DNA of 64,000 bases from a bacterium 210917-SL.2.15 (GCA_020555605.1 JAJCJC010000003.1:124001-188000), one strand, 5' to 3'; shown: positions 26,111-36,451, counted from the stretch's first letter. The notes: generated by a model from the letters alone, not told the origin. Made by a program: numbers and translations.

Positions 26111-26830
26111 ATGCAGACGCCCCAGTATAAACGAATCCTGCTGAAGATCAGCGGGGAAGCGCTTGCGGGAGATAAACATTTTGGCCTTGATTTTGATGTG
26201 ATTGGAAATGTGTGCGATGTGGTGAAGCAATGCGTGGATATGGGCGTTCAGGTGGGCATTGTCATCGGCGGCGGAAATTTCTGGCGCGGCGTGAGAAACG
26301 GCACTGGAAAAATGGAACGCACCCGCGCCGATCATATGGGCATGCTGGCCACAGTGATGAACTGCCTTGCCGTGGCCGATGTGCTGGAGCAGAAGGGGGT
26401 TCCCGTCCGTGTACAGACCGCCATTGAAATGCGGGCCATTGCCGAGCCGTATATCCGCCTGCGTGCCGTGCATCAGTTGGAAAAGGGCAGTGTGGTCATT
26501 TTTGGCTGCGGAACCGGAAATCCTTATTTTTCCACCGATACAGCAGCCGTACTCCGCGCTGCGGAAATCAATGCCGACGTGATCATGCTGGCAAAGAATG
26601 TGGACGGCGTTTATGATTCGGATCCTGTGCAGAATCCCGATGCCAAAAAATATGATCAGATCAGCTATGATGACGTGCTGGCCCAGCACCTGAGCGTGAT
26701 GGATTCCACGGCCACATCCCTGTCGATGGACAATAAGATCCCTGTGCTGCTTTTTGCACTGGAGGATCCCCAGAATATCATCCGTGCCATTTGCGGAGAA
26801 AAAGTGGGAACGATTGTGAAGGAGGATTAA
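26111..26830 (+). CDS. pyrH: UMP kinase
   Basis: A 239-residue amino-acid-kinase-fold enzyme that phosphorylates UMP to UDP. Family features: [12 protein letters not shown] at the start, [10 protein letters not shown] (UMP site) near residues 54-63, [12 protein letters not shown], and [17 protein letters not shown] precedes the ATG. It begins the block pyrH-frr-uppS-cdsA-dxr-rseP-ispG-polC. The rpsB-tsf pair that precedes pyrH in many bacteria is absent; a terminator and about 145 AT-rich bases lie upstream, where I see no clear promoter. Confidence 0.97.
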   Translation: MQTPQYKRILLKISGEALAGDKHFGLDFDVIGNVCDVVKQCVDMGVQVGIVIGGGNFWRGVRNGTGKMERTRADHMGMLATVMNCLAVADVLEQKGVPVRVQTAIEMRAIAEPYIRLRAVHQLEKGSVVIFGCGTGNPYFSTDTAAVLRAAEINADVIMLAKNVDGVYDSDPVQNPDAKKYDQISYDDVLAQHLSVMDSTATSLSMDNKIPVLLFALEDPQNIIRAICGEKVGTIVKED

Positions 26831-26831
26831 C

Positions 26832-27389
26832 ATGATGAAGGAAGAATACCGTATTTACGAGGAAAAGATGAATAAAACGCTGGATTCGCTCCAGGGGGAT
26901 TTTGCCGGTGTCCGTGCCGGTCGGGCCAATGCCCAGGTGCTTGACAAGATCAAAGTGGAATATTACGGCGCTCCCACGCCCATCAATCAGATCGGCGGCA
27001 TCAGTTCTCCCGATTCCCGCACTCTGGTGATCCAGCCTTGGGATAAAACGGCGCTGAAGCTGGTGGAGAAGGCGATCAACGAATCTGATCTGGGCATCCA
27101 TCCCCAGAACGACGGTACCTGCATCCGCTTATCTTTCCCGCAGCTGACTGAGGAGCGCCGCCAGGAACTGAGCAAGCAGGTGCGCAAATATGCTGAAAAC
27201 GCCAAGGTAGCTATTCGCAATATTCGCCGCGATGCGATGGATACCTTCAAAGCCCAGAAGAAGAAGTCCGAGATCACGGATGACGATTTGAAAGATATTG
27301 AAAAGGATATGCAGGATCTGACGGACAAAAAATGCAAGGAGATTGATACGCTCCTGGAGAAAAAGCAGAAGGAACTGATGTCCGTCTAA
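26832..27389 (+). CDS. frr: Ribosome recycling factor
   Basis: A 185-residue protein that, with EF-G, splits the post-termination ribosome. The family sequence is clear: VRAGRANAQVLDKIKVEYYG, RTLVIQPWDK, LGIHPQNDG and the lysine-rich C-terminal helix. GGAGG lies 6 bases before the first of two tandem ATG codons. One base separates it from pyrH. Confidence 0.98.
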   Translation: MMKEEYRIYEEKMNKTLDSLQGDFAGVRAGRANAQVLDKIKVEYYGAPTPINQIGGISSPDSRTLVIQPWDKTALKLVEKAINESDLGIHPQNDGTCIRLSFPQLTEERRQELSKQVRKYAENAKVAIRNIRRDAMDTFKAQKKKSEITDDDLKDIEKDMQDLTDKKCKEIDTLLEKKQKELMSV

Positions 27390-27410
27390 CGGGTGCAGTG
27401 GTGTGGGGTC

Positions 27411-28160
27411 ATGGCTTTTTTTAAGTCGAAATCGGAACAGACGGCGGGGTTGGTGGATATGGCCCACCTGCCCCGCCACATCGCTATTATTATGGACGGT
27501 AACGGCCGCTGGGCCAAGCGGCGGGCGTTGCCCCGTACGGCTGGGCATAAGGTGGGGGCGGAAGTATTTCGCACCATTGCGACTTATTGCAAGGATCTGG
27601 GCATAGAATATCTCACGGTGTATGCTTTTTCCACCGAGAACTGGAAGCGGCCCAAGGATGAAGTGGATACCATCATGGGCCTTTTGAAGCGGTATCTCTT
27701 AGAGGCGATCGACACGATGGCCAGGGATAATATCCGCCTTCGGTTTCTTGGGGATCTTTCGGCGTTGCCAGAGGAGCTGCAGAAGCTGGCTGCGCGAACC
27801 AATGCTATTACCGAAACCTTGGACGGATTCCAGGCCAATATCTGCCTCAACTATGGCGGGCGGGATGAGATTCTGCGTGCAGCCAGGGCTTTTGCTGCCG
27901 ACTGTGTTGCGGGGAAGCATCGGTCGGAGGAATTGGACGAGAAACTGTTTGAAGCCGGGCTTTCCTCTGCGGGTCTGCCGGATCCGGATCTGATTATCCG
28001 ACCCGGCGGAGAAAAACGGGTGTCCAATTTTTTGTTGTGGCAGGGGGCCTATTCGGAGTTCCTCTTCACTGACACTCTGTGGCCCGATTTTAAAAAAGAA
28101 GATCTGGATGCAGCGCTGCTGGAATATCAGCGCCGCCATCGCAGATATGGAGGAATTTAA
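27411..28160 (+). CDS. uppS: Undecaprenyl diphosphate synthase
   Basis: A 249-residue cis-prenyltransferase that extends farnesyl diphosphate to the C55 lipid carrier of wall synthesis. The catalytic Asp is in IIMDGNGRWAKRR near residues 28-40. FSTENWKRP and RPGGEKRVSNFLLWQ are the other conserved boxes; the latter has GG where many enzymes have SG or TSG, a change also seen in other Clostridia. ATG 27411 is chosen over an upstream GTG (27393) because no RBS serves the latter. The stop overlaps the cdsA start by one base. Confidence 0.95.
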   Translation: MAFFKSKSEQTAGLVDMAHLPRHIAIIMDGNGRWAKRRALPRTAGHKVGAEVFRTIATYCKDLGIEYLTVYAFSTENWKRPKDEVDTIMGLLKRYLLEAIDTMARDNIRLRFLGDLSALPEELQKLAARTNAITETLDGFQANICLNYGGRDEILRAARAFAADCVAGKHRSEELDEKLFEAGLSSAGLPDPDLIIRPGGEKRVSNFLLWQGAYSEFLFTDTLWPDFKKEDLDAALLEYQRRHRRYGGI

Positions 28161-28972
28161 TGGCAAAGCGTATTTTAACCGCAGTGATTTGGCTCCCCAT
28201 TGCGGCGCTGGGGTTTGCCTTTGCGCCGGTGTGGGGCATCGCGCTGGCGATCTCGGCGCTGTCTGTGGTGGCCGTGTATGAGTTGCTGTGGGCCACCGGG
28301 TTTGTCCGGCAGAGGCGGTTGTGTGTCATCAGCGCAGTGTTTGCAGCACTGGTGCCGCTGTGGACGTATTACAGCTCGGAATTTTATCTTCTGCTTTTGG
28401 GTGCATTTTTGTTGGTGTCGCTGTGTTTCTTGGACGGGATGCTACACCAGGCACAGGTGAAATTTGAAATGGTCTGTGCGGCTCTGTTCGGCGCGCTGAT
28501 TGTGCCGTGCTTTTTGTCCTCTTTCCTGCGCATGGAAATAGAGATGGAAACGCGGCTGATTTTTTATCTCCCGCTCATTTATCCCTTTATCAGCGATGCA
28601 GGCGGTTATTTTGTCGGCCGCCTGTTTGGAAAGCACAAGCTTGCCCCGGAACTTTCGCCGAAGAAAACCATTGAAGGTTCGGTCGGCGCAGTACTCTTTG
28701 CGGTAGTGGGTGGACTACTGTTTGGCGCGGCAGCGCAGTATGGTTTCGGCCTGCAGCCCAATTATATAGCGCTGGGCCTGCTCGGCATCCCGCTGAGCGT
28801 GATTTCCCAGTTCGGTGATCTGGTCTTTTCCTATATCAAGCGGGAATTCGGCATCAAGGATTACGGGCGTATTTTCATGGGTCACGGCGGTGTATTGGAT
28901 CGCTTTGACAGCGTTATCTTTGCCGCGCCGGCGTTGGAGCTTCTGCTTCATTTTGTGTCCATTTTTTTCTGA
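28160..28972 (+). CDS. cdsA: Phosphatidate cytidylyltransferase (CDP-diglyceride synthase)
   Basis: A 270-residue integral membrane enzyme that makes CDP-diacylglycerol from phosphatidate and CTP. There are seven or eight hydrophobic segments. The PF01148 signature is present near the C-terminus as SYIKREFGIKDYGRIFMGHG followed by GVLDRFDS, and the ISDAGGYFVGRLFGKHKL segment is typical. Translation is probably coupled to uppS through the overlapping stop and start. Confidence 0.96.
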   Translation: MAKRILTAVIWLPIAALGFAFAPVWGIALAISALSVVAVYELLWATGFVRQRRLCVISAVFAALVPLWTYYSSEFYLLLLGAFLLVSLCFLDGMLHQAQVKFEMVCAALFGALIVPCFLSSFLRMEIEMETRLIFYLPLIYPFISDAGGYFVGRLFGKHKLAPELSPKKTIEGSVGAVLFAVVGGLLFGAAAQYGFGLQPNYIALGLLGIPLSVISQFGDLVFSYIKREFGIKDYGRIFMGHGGVLDRFDSVIFAAPALELLLHFVSIFF

Positions 28973-29009
28973 TGACAGACGCGTTTTAGATGAAAAAGAG
29001 GGTTTGAGC

Positions 29010-30176
29010 ATGACGAAATGCATTTCGATTTTGGGTTCGACCGGTTCTATCGGAGCCCAAACACTTGAAGTGGTGGATCAGCTGGGGCTGCGGGTGGCCG
29101 CTTTAACGGCGCGGAGCAATGTGGATTTGATGGAACGGCAGGCGCGGAAATATCTTCCGCGTCTTGTTGTGCTTTATGACGAAAACGCGGCAAAGACGCT
29201 GCGGGGACGACTTTCCGATCAGATGGAAACAGAAGTGTGCTCCGGAATGGAAGGACTGCTCCGTGCCGCTGTGGCAGAGGAAGCCGACACGGTGCTGACG
29301 GCTGTGGTGGGTATGGTGGGCCTGCAGCCTACGCTGGCAGCCATCGCAGCGGGGAAAAAGATCGCGCTGGCCAACAAGGAGACGCTGGTCTGCGGCGGTG
29401 AACTGGTGATGGCTGCTGCGGTGCAGAAGGGCGTAGAAATCGTCCCTGTGGACAGCGAGCACTCGGCGATTTTCCAATGTCTTCAATCTTGTCGAGACCG
29501 TTCCGAAGTGGCGCGCATTTTGCTCACATGCTCTGGCGGCACCTTTTACGGCCGCAAAAAAGAAGAAATCTACCGCGCCACAGCCCGCGAAGCGCTGAAA
29601 AATCCCAACTGGGATATGGGCGCAAAAGTGACGCTGGACAGCGCTACGCTGATGAACAAGGGCCTGGAAGTGATCGAGGCCATGCGTCTGTATGACCTTC
29701 CGCTGGATAAGGTCTGTGTGGTGGTACATCGGCAGAGCATCATTCATTCCATGGTGGAATATTGTGATGGTGCGGTGTTGGCCCAGCTGGGGGCGCCGGA
29801 TATGCGCATTCCGATCCAGTATGCCATGACGCATCCGGGGCGGCTGCCGTCTCCGGCGCACCGGTTCGATCCCTTTTCCTGCGGCGAACTGACGTTTGCC
29901 CGGCCGGATTTGGATACGTTTCCCTGTCTGCGCCTGGCGATGGAGGCGGTGCAGGCGGGTGGGACGGCCTGTGCGGTGCTCAACGGAGCCAATGAAACAG
30001 CGGTTTCCTTGTTTTTGCAGAATAGGATCGTTTTCGGACAGATCCCGGAACTTGTGGATGCGGCCCTGCAGCGGCTGGGTGTGGTGCAGCGTCCGGATCT
30101 TGCCGAAATTCTGCATGCGGATGCACAGGCCCGGGATGCGGCTATGGAAGCGTATCATCATCTGGTAAAAGCGTAA
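29010..30176 (+). CDS. dxr: 1-deoxy-D-xylulose-5-phosphate reductoisomerase
   Basis: A 388-residue NADPH enzyme that makes 2-C-methylerythritol 4-phosphate, the first committed step of the MEP isoprenoid pathway. GSTGSIG (residues 8-14) binds NADPH, and ALANKETLVCGG and VDSEHSAIFQCL carry metal and substrate residues. The start is ATG 29010 behind GAGGG; earlier in-frame codons lie inside cdsA. With ispG and uppS in the same run, the block supplies isoprenoid for the undecaprenyl carrier. Confidence 0.97.
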   Translation: MTKCISILGSTGSIGAQTLEVVDQLGLRVAALTARSNVDLMERQARKYLPRLVVLYDENAAKTLRGRLSDQMETEVCSGMEGLLRAAVAEEADTVLTAVVGMVGLQPTLAAIAAGKKIALANKETLVCGGELVMAAAVQKGVEIVPVDSEHSAIFQCLQSCRDRSEVARILLTCSGGTFYGRKKEEIYRATAREALKNPNWDMGAKVTLDSATLMNKGLEVIEAMRLYDLPLDKVCVVVHRQSIIHSMVEYCDGAVLAQLGAPDMRIPIQYAMTHPGRLPSPAHRFDPFSCGELTFARPDLDTFPCLRLAMEAVQAGGTACAVLNGANETAVSLFLQNRIVFGQIPELVDAALQRLGVVQRPDLAEILHADAQARDAAMEAYHHLVKA

Positions 30177-30192
30177 GGAGTTTTTTGCATTC

Positions 30193-31254
30193 ATGTATAT
30201 CATCATTGCGATACTGATTTTCGGCGTGCTGATTGCTGTGCATGAGCTGGGACATTTCCTGGCGGCCAAGCTGTTCGGCGTGCGGGTCAATGAATTTTCC
30301 ATCGGTATGGGACCGGCTGTTTGGCAGAGGAAAAAGGGGGAAACGGCCTATTCTCTGCGCCTTTTGCCCATCGGTGGGTTTTGTGCCATGGAGGGGGAAG
30401 ATGAGGGATCTGACGATCCCAGGGCGCTGAACAACAAAGGGCTGTTCCCGCGCTTTATCATTTTTGCCGCCGGCGCTTTTATGAATTTCCTGACGGGATT
30501 TTTGATTTTAGTTTGGTTGTGCAGTAATTTGGCCTTTGTCTATACGCCGGTGATCACCGGTTTTGCGGATGGCTTTGAGGCGCAGGGCGAGAACGGCCTG
30601 ACGGCGGGAGATCGCATCATCAGCATTGACGGGGAGCGCGTGCTCCTGTATGAGGATGTTTCGATTTTTTTGAACTTGGGCAATGGCGAGACATATGATT
30701 TTGTAGTGGAGCGGGACGGTCGGCATATCACGCTGACTGATTTGCCCCTTGCGCCCAAGGAATATCCCAATGAGGATGGCACCAGCAGCGTACGCTTTGG
30801 GCTCAATTTCGGTGAAATCGTGGAGGCGACGCCTCTGGTGAAGCTGAAAATGGCAGGGCTGCATTCCGCAGATTTTGTCCGCCTGGTGTGGTACAGCCTG
30901 GAAATGCTGGTCACCGGCCAGGTGGGGCTGTCCGATATGTCCGGGCCTGTGGGGATTGTGACGACGATCTCCGATGTGGGGCAAGGATCCACATCGCTCT
31001 TTATGGCGGCGGCCAATATCGGCTATTTGACAGCGCTGATCGCCATCAATCTGGCGGTGATGAATTTATTGCCGATCCCGGCACTGGACGGCGGACAGAT
31101 TTTTATCATGTTTGCAACAGCCCTAGTGACAAAAGTGACGAAGCGGCCGGTCAATCCCAAGTATGCGGGGTATCTCAATTATGCTGGATTTATGGCTCTG
31201 ATGCTGTTTATGCTGGTTGTCACGGCCAGTGATATCTTTAAGCTTTTTGTATAA
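30193..31254 (+). CDS. rseP: Site-2 protease RseP (M50)
   Basis: A 353-residue intramembrane zinc metalloprotease that cleaves membrane-anchored regulators and signal-peptide remnants. The zinc motif HELGH is at residues 17-21 in the first membrane span. A PDZ domain occupies about 125-180 (GLTAGDRIISIDGE). The second catalytic motif, NLLPIPALDGGQ, is near residues 290-301 between C-terminal spans. AAGGAG lies upstream of the ATG. It is distinct from the SpoIVFB-type protease at 9870-10511, which has no PDZ domain. Confidence 0.95.
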   Translation: MYIIIAILIFGVLIAVHELGHFLAAKLFGVRVNEFSIGMGPAVWQRKKGETAYSLRLLPIGGFCAMEGEDEGSDDPRALNNKGLFPRFIIFAAGAFMNFLTGFLILVWLCSNLAFVYTPVITGFADGFEAQGENGLTAGDRIISIDGERVLLYEDVSIFLNLGNGETYDFVVERDGRHITLTDLPLAPKEYPNEDGTSSVRFGLNFGEIVEATPLVKLKMAGLHSADFVRLVWYSLEMLVTGQVGLSDMSGPVGIVTTISDVGQGSTSLFMAAANIGYLTALIAINLAVMNLLPIPALDGGQIFIMFATALVTKVTKRPVNPKYAGYLNYAGFMALMLFMLVVTASDIFKLFV

Positions 31255-31273
31255 CGGGAGGCGCTCAGGAAAG

Positions 31274-32311
31274 ATGACAAAGCAGATCAAGATCGGCTCT
31301 GTAGCGGTGGGCGGCGGCGCGCCGGTGGCGATTCAGTCCATGTGCAATACCAATACCGCCGATGTGGAAGCAACGGTGGAACAGATTCATCGCCTGGAGG
31401 AAGCTGGCTGCGAGATCGTGCGCGTGGCGGTGCCGGATCAAGCCGCGGCAGCTGCGGTGGGCAGAATTCGTTCCAGGATTCATATCCCGCTGGTGGCGGA
31501 TATCCATTTCGATTATAAGCTGGCGCTGCAGTGTGTGGATTCCGGTATTGACAAGATCCGTATCAATCCTGGCAACATTGGTGCCGAGGAACGGGTGAAG
31601 GCAGTGGTGGATGCCTGCCGCAAAAACGCTATTCCTATCCGCATCGGCGTGAACGGGGGAAGCCTTGAGAAGCCGCTGCTGCGCAAATACGGCGGTGTGA
31701 CCGCCGAAGCATTGGCGGAGAGCGCATTCGGACATGTGGCGCTGCTGAACCGTTTTGATTTTGACGACATCTGCATTTCCGTCAAATGTTCCAGTGTGCC
31801 GACTACGGTGCGGGCATATCAGCTGCTGCACGAGCAATGCCCGTATCCGCTGCATCTGGGCGTCACCGAGGCGGGGACGCCCAAACAGGGTATCATCAAA
31901 TCAGCCATGGGGATCGGCGGACTGCTGTGCCTTGGGATTGGCGACACCTTCCGCGTTACGCTAACCGCCGATCCCGTAGAGGAGATTGGTGTGGCCAAGG
32001 ACATTTTGAAAGCTGCCGGGCTGCGGTGTCAGGGCATCAACCTGATCGCCTGTCCTACTTGCGGCCGCACAAAGATCGATTTGATCCCCATCGCCGAAGA
32101 GGTGGAACGCCGCTTGGCCGACTGTCGGAAAACACTGACGGTGGCAGTGATGGGCTGTATCGTCAATGGTCCTGGGGAGGCTGCTGCGGCCGATGTGGGA
32201 ATTGCCGGCGGGAATGGCGAAGGCCTGGTGTTCCGAAAGGGCGAGGTCTTGCGTAAGGTACCGCAGGAAAAGCTGGTGGATGCGCTGATGGAAGAGATCG
32301 AACGGCTGTGA
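31274..32311 (+). CDS. ispG: 4-hydroxy-3-methylbut-2-enyl-diphosphate synthase (flavodoxin)
   Basis: A 345-residue [4Fe-4S] enzyme of the MEP pathway. The N-terminal TIM barrel is followed by the cluster-binding domain with CPTCGR and MGCIVNGPGEA, which supply the three cysteine ligands. VADIHFDYKLA and RINPGNIG are family landmarks. An in-frame start further upstream would lie within rseP, so ATG 31274 behind CAGGAAAG is chosen. Confidence 0.97.
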   Translation: MTKQIKIGSVAVGGGAPVAIQSMCNTNTADVEATVEQIHRLEEAGCEIVRVAVPDQAAAAAVGRIRSRIHIPLVADIHFDYKLALQCVDSGIDKIRINPGNIGAEERVKAVVDACRKNAIPIRIGVNGGSLEKPLLRKYGGVTAEALAESAFGHVALLNRFDFDDICISVKCSSVPTTVRAYQLLHEQCPYPLHLGVTEAGTPKQGIIKSAMGIGGLLCLGIGDTFRVTLTADPVEEIGVAKDILKAAGLRCQGINLIACPTCGRTKIDLIPIAEEVERRLADCRKTLTVAVMGCIVNGPGEAAAADVGIAGGNGEGLVFRKGEVLRKVPQEKLVDALMEEIERL

Positions 32312-32375
32312 GCCGGAAGCGGCAATGAATGGTGTTTGCAGGATACTGCGTGAAATAGAGTACGAGAGGGTAAAA

Positions 32376-35300
32376 ATGAGCAAAACGATTCCTTTTTTTG
32401 ATTTATTTTCTGACTATATCCCCGAGCGAGAGCTTCGTATCCTGCTCCTGGAGGTACTGATCGAAGAGGCTGTTATCGATAAAGAAGCGCTAACGATGTC
32501 CGTAAAGCTTCTTTCCAGCCAGCCGTTGCCAGAAGGCGCGCTGGAAAAGGTGCAGGAGCAGATGTGTCAGCTGTACCGGCTGAAATCGGTTGAACTGAGC
32601 GTCCGCGTATGTGCGCCGGAACCGGTCAAAAAGAAAAAAACGGAAACGACAGAGCGTAAGAACTGGGAACGCAAAGGGCGGGCAGCAGTTTCCGGCGATG
32701 AGAGCGTCCTGTTTGGCGGGCCGATCACGGCCGATGTGGTGCCGATGACGGGACTGAGCTTGAAAATGCCCACTTTTGCCGTCACAGGGCGCGTTTTTGC
32801 CGAAGAAATTTATGAAACACGCCGCCCCGGTGTGTGGTGCCTGACCTTTGATATGACCGATGAGCAGAATTCTGTCCGTGTGGTAAAATATCTGAAGGAG
32901 AAGGAAATTGAGCCGTTGCGGGGTAAAATCAATGTGGATATGTATGTAACGGTGCAGGGGAGGATGAAACTCACCCGTGACGGCATGGATCTGCAAATGG
33001 AACCTTACAGCATTTGCCTAGCCGGACATAGCGAACGCATGGACAACGCTCCGCAAAAACGGGTGGAGCTGCATCTGCATACCCGCATGTCCAACATGGA
33101 TGCGCTGACAGACACCAAAAAAGCGGTCAAAACGGCCATCCGCTGGGGACATCCCGCTATTGCCATTACGGACCACGGCGTGACGCAGTCCTTTCCGGAT
33201 GCCGCCTCTGCCGCCGGCGGAAAAATCAAGATTCTTTATGGTGTGGAGGCCTATTTTGTCAACAATCTGGATGACCGCCTGGCTGTGCATGGTACACAGG
33301 ATGCGGCTTTTGAGGATGAGATCGTCTGCTTTGACATTGAAACTACAGGACTTAATGTAAAGTATGAAGCCATTACAGAAATTGGAGCTGTAGTACTAAA
33401 GAACAGGAAGATTACCGACACTTTTCAAACCTTTGTCAATCCCAACCGTCGTTTGACGCCAGAGATTATTGGATTGACAGGCATTACCGACGAGATGCTC
33501 AAAAAGGCGCCGCAGCCCAGAGAAGCACTGGAAAGCTTTTTGGAGTTTGTGGGTAGCCGTCCCTTGGCGGCGCATAACGCCGAATTCGATATCGGTTTTA
33601 TTCGGGAGAACTGTCGCAAAGAAGGGTTGCCGTTTGATCCGACGTACATCGATTCGCTGATCCTGGCTCAAAACCTGATGCCGGAGTTGACGCATTTTAA
33701 GCTGGATGTGGTGGCTGAGCGGTTGAAACTGCCTGCCTTCAATCATCATCGCGCCAGCGATGACGGCGCGACGGTGGGCTATATGTTGGTGCCCTTTTTT
33801 GACATGCTTCGTGCGCGCGGGCTTTCCCGGATTCAGGAGATCAACGAGGAAATGCTCAAGCTCCGCCCACTGGGTAAGGCGAACCGCCGGCCTCGGCACA
33901 TGGTCATTCTGGCCAAGAACAAGCTGGGCATGCACAATATGTACAAGCTGATTTCTTTGTCGAATCTCAAATATTTCAAGCGGCAGCCGATCATTCCCAA
34001 AACAGAGCTGGTGAAATGGCGCGAAGGCTTGATTATTGGCGCGGCCTGCGAAGCGGGCGAATTGTTTCAGGCGGTGATTGAGCATAAAGGCTGGGACGAA
34101 CTCAAGCGTATTGCTTCCTTTTATGATTATCTGGAGATCCAGCCGATCTGCAACAACATGTTTATGCTGCGTCAGGGGAAGGTGCGCTCGGAGAAGGATC
34201 TACAGGACTTCAACCGTGTTATTGTCCGCCTGGGGGAAGAATTAGGCAAGCCTGTGGTGGCCACGGGGGATGTACACTTTTTGAATCCTGAGGACGAAAT
34301 ATACCGCCACATTCTTTTGGCCAGCAAGAAATTTGACGACGCTGATTCGGAGCTGCCGATCTATTTCAAAACCACGGAGGAAATGCTTCAGGAATGTGCT
34401 TATCTGGGGCCGGAGAAAGCCATGGAAGTGGTAGTTACCAATCCCAATCGGATCGCGGACATGGTGGAGGATATTCAGTTGCTGCCCAAGGGGCAGCTGT
34501 TTCCGCCGAGACTGGAAAACTCCAGGGAAGATCTATACAATCTGGTATGGGGCAAGGCTCATGAGCTGTACGGCGAGCAGCTGCCGCAGATTGTTCAGGA
34601 CCGTCTTGACACGGAAATGAATTCCATTCTGGGCCGCGGCTATGACGTGATTTACATGTCGGCGCAGAAATTGGTACAACGTTCGTTGGAAAACGGCTAT
34701 CTGGTTGGGTCCCGTGGTTCCGTCGGTTCTTCACTGGTGGCGTATATGTCCGGAATCACAGAAGTCAACTCGCTGCCGCCCCATTACCGCTGTCCTAAAT
34801 GCAAACACAGCGAATTTATTCTGGACGGTTCCTATGGCTGCGGCGCGGATATGCCGGACAAACTTTGCCCGGAGTGTGGCACACCTTATGTAAAGGATGG
34901 TTTTTACATTCCTTTTGAAACCTTTTTGGGGTTTGGCGGCGACAAAGTGCCGGATATTGATCTGAACTTTTCCGGCGAATACCAGGCCAAAGCCCACCGC
35001 CACGCCATCGAAATGTTCGGCGAAACGCAGGTGTTCCGCGCCGGAACCATCGGCACGCTGGCTGACAAAACGGCCTACGGCTATGTGCGCAAATTCCTGG
35101 AAGAACGCAGCCTCACGGCGGGCAGGGCGGAGGAAAACCGTCTGACGCAGGGAATTGTAGGCGTGCGCCGCACCACGGGGCAGCATCCTGGCGGGCTGGT
35201 GGTTGTGCCGGATGACATGGAGATCGAAGATTTCTGCCCGGTGCAGCATCCGGCGGATGCCGCGGACAGCGATACGGTTACCACCCATTTTGAATACCAC

Positions 35301-36386
35301 TGCATGGAGGATAACCTCCTCAAGCTGGATATGCTGGGACACGATGATCCCACTATTGTTCGCATGCTGGAAGATCTGACCGGCGTGAATGCCCGGGCCA
35401 TCCCGCTGGATGACGCAGATACCATGAGCATTTTTACGTCATCTGCCGTGCTGGGCTATGAGAACGACCCGATTTTGGGACCAACCGGCGCTGTGGCTAT
35501 CCCAGAATTTAATACCCGCTTTACCCGTCAGATGCTGGAAGACACCCAGCCCAAAGACTTTAACACGCTGGTGCGCTTGTCCGGTTTTTCCCATGGTACC
35601 GACGTGTGGCTGGGCAACGCCCGGGATCTGATTGTAGGCGGTACGGCCAGCGTTACAGAGACTGTGGGCTGTCGTGACGATATCATGATCTACCTTATTT
35701 CCCTGGGAATGGATGCAAAAATGTCTTTTAAAATTATGGAGGCTGTGCGTAAGGGCAAAGTAAAAAAGAGCGGCTTCCAGGAGGGCTGGGTAGAAGCCAT
35801 GCAGGAGCACAACGTGCCTGCGTGGTATATCGAATCCTTGGCCAAGATCGGCTATCTGTTCCCGAAGGCCCACGCTGTAGCCTATGTGATGATGGCGTTC
35901 CGCATCGCCTGGTTCAAGGTGCATAAGCCTTTGGCGTTTTATGCGGCCTTTTTCTCGATCCGTGCCAAAGCCTTCGATGCGGAATACTGTTGCGCCGGCC
36001 AGGAAGCGGTCAAGCGAAAAATGCTGGAGATCATGAACAATAAAGAAGCCACCGCTGTGGAGCAGAGTCTTGCCACCACGCTGGAGGTATGCTATGAGTT
36101 CTATCTGCGCGGTTATCATTTCGATCCGATCAACATTTATGAGTCGGATGCCACGCATTTTGTCATCAGTGAAAACGGCTTGATCCCGCCGTTTGTGGCA
36201 GTCAGCGGCTTGGGAGAATCCGCGGCGCTGGCTACGGTGGAGCAGCGTGCAGGCAAGCAATTCATTTCGGTGGAAGAGTTCTCGCTGTGCTGCAACAAAC
36301 TTTCCAAGACTCACATTGATACCTTGCGGTCTTTGGGCAGCTTTGCCGGGATGCCAGATACCAGCCAGATTTCCCTGTTCGGCTGA
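32376..36386 (+). CDS. polC: DNA polymerase III PolC-type
   Basis: The replicative polymerase of low-GC Gram-positives, 1336 residues here and slightly shorter than Bacillus PolC (about 1437). Order: N-terminal and OB-fold regions (about 1-225), PHP domain (HLHTRMSNMDALTD near 231), an inserted DEDDh proofreading exonuclease (DIETTGLN near 320, AHNAEFD, HHRASDD), the rest of PHP, a zinc-binding module (CPKCKH and CPECG near 806-830), and the catalytic DIDLNFSGE near 860. It ends in QISLF, a sliding-clamp-binding peptide. ATG 32376 follows GAGAGGG. It is the last gene of the block; the his promoter begins about 35 bases after its stop. Confidence 0.98.
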   Translation: MSKTIPFFDLFSDYIPERELRILLLEVLIEEAVIDKEALTMSVKLLSSQPLPEGALEKVQEQMCQLYRLKSVELSVRVCAPEPVKKKKTETTERKNWERKGRAAVSGDESVLFGGPITADVVPMTGLSLKMPTFAVTGRVFAEEIYETRRPGVWCLTFDMTDEQNSVRVVKYLKEKEIEPLRGKINVDMYVTVQGRMKLTRDGMDLQMEPYSICLAGHSERMDNAPQKRVELHLHTRMSNMDALTDTKKAVKTAIRWGHPAIAITDHGVTQSFPDAASAAGGKIKILYGVEAYFVNNLDDRLAVHGTQDAAFEDEIVCFDIETTGLNVKYEAITEIGAVVLKNRKITDTFQTFVNPNRRLTPEIIGLTGITDEMLKKAPQPREALESFLEFVGSRPLAAHNAEFDIGFIRENCRKEGLPFDPTYIDSLILAQNLMPELTHFKLDVVAERLKLPAFNHHRASDDGATVGYMLVPFFDMLRARGLSRIQEINEEMLKLRPLGKANRRPRHMVILAKNKLGMHNMYKLISLSNLKYFKRQPIIPKTELVKWREGLIIGAACEAGELFQAVIEHKGWDELKRIASFYDYLEIQPICNNMFMLRQGKVRSEKDLQDFNRVIVRLGEELGKPVVATGDVHFLNPEDEIYRHILLASKKFDDADSELPIYFKTTEEMLQECAYLGPEKAMEVVVTNPNRIADMVEDIQLLPKGQLFPPRLENSREDLYNLVWGKAHELYGEQLPQIVQDRLDTEMNSILGRGYDVIYMSAQKLVQRSLENGYLVGSRGSVGSSLVAYMSGITEVNSLPPHYRCPKCKHSEFILDGSYGCGADMPDKLCPECGTPYVKDGFYIPFETFLGFGGDKVPDIDLNFSGEYQAKAHRHAIEMFGETQVFRAGTIGTLADKTAYGYVRKFLEERSLTAGRAEENRLTQGIVGVRRTTGQHPGGLVVVPDDMEIEDFCPVQHPADAADSDTVTTHFEYHCMEDNLLKLDMLGHDDPTIVRMLEDLTGVNARAIPLDDADTMSIFTSSAVLGYENDPILGPTGAVAIPEFNTRFTRQMLEDTQPKDFNTLVRLSGFSHGTDVWLGNARDLIVGGTASVTETVGCRDDIMIYLISLGMDAKMSFKIMEAVRKGKVKKSGFQEGWVEAMQEHNVPAWYIESLAKIGYLFPKAHAVAYVMMAFRIAWFKVHKPLAFYAAFFSIRAKAFDAEYCCAGQEAVKRKMLEIMNNKEATAVEQSLATTLEVCYEFYLRGYHFDPINIYESDATHFVISENGLIPPFVAVSGLGESAALATVEQRAGKQFISVEEFSLCCNKLSKTHIDTLRSLGSFAGMPDTSQISLFG

Positions 36387-36421
36387 GGGGCGGAAAGCTA
36401 CGGAAAAGAGAGGCAATGTCC

Positions 36422-36451
36422 TTGACAAGGGAAGATTTAATGTGTTAATAT
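36422..36451 (+). promoter_or_regulatory. Promoter of the histidine operon
   Basis: TTGACA (36422-36427) and TTAATA/TAATAT (36445-36451) at 17-18 bases. The leader to hisZ is only about 45 bases and contains no T-box or attenuator that I can see. Confidence 0.7.

Noticed and set aside
32325..32375. Upstream in-frame ATG that would extend PolC by 17 residues
   Set aside because: No RBS, and the added residues do not resemble the PolC N-terminus; ATG 32376 has GAGAGGG.
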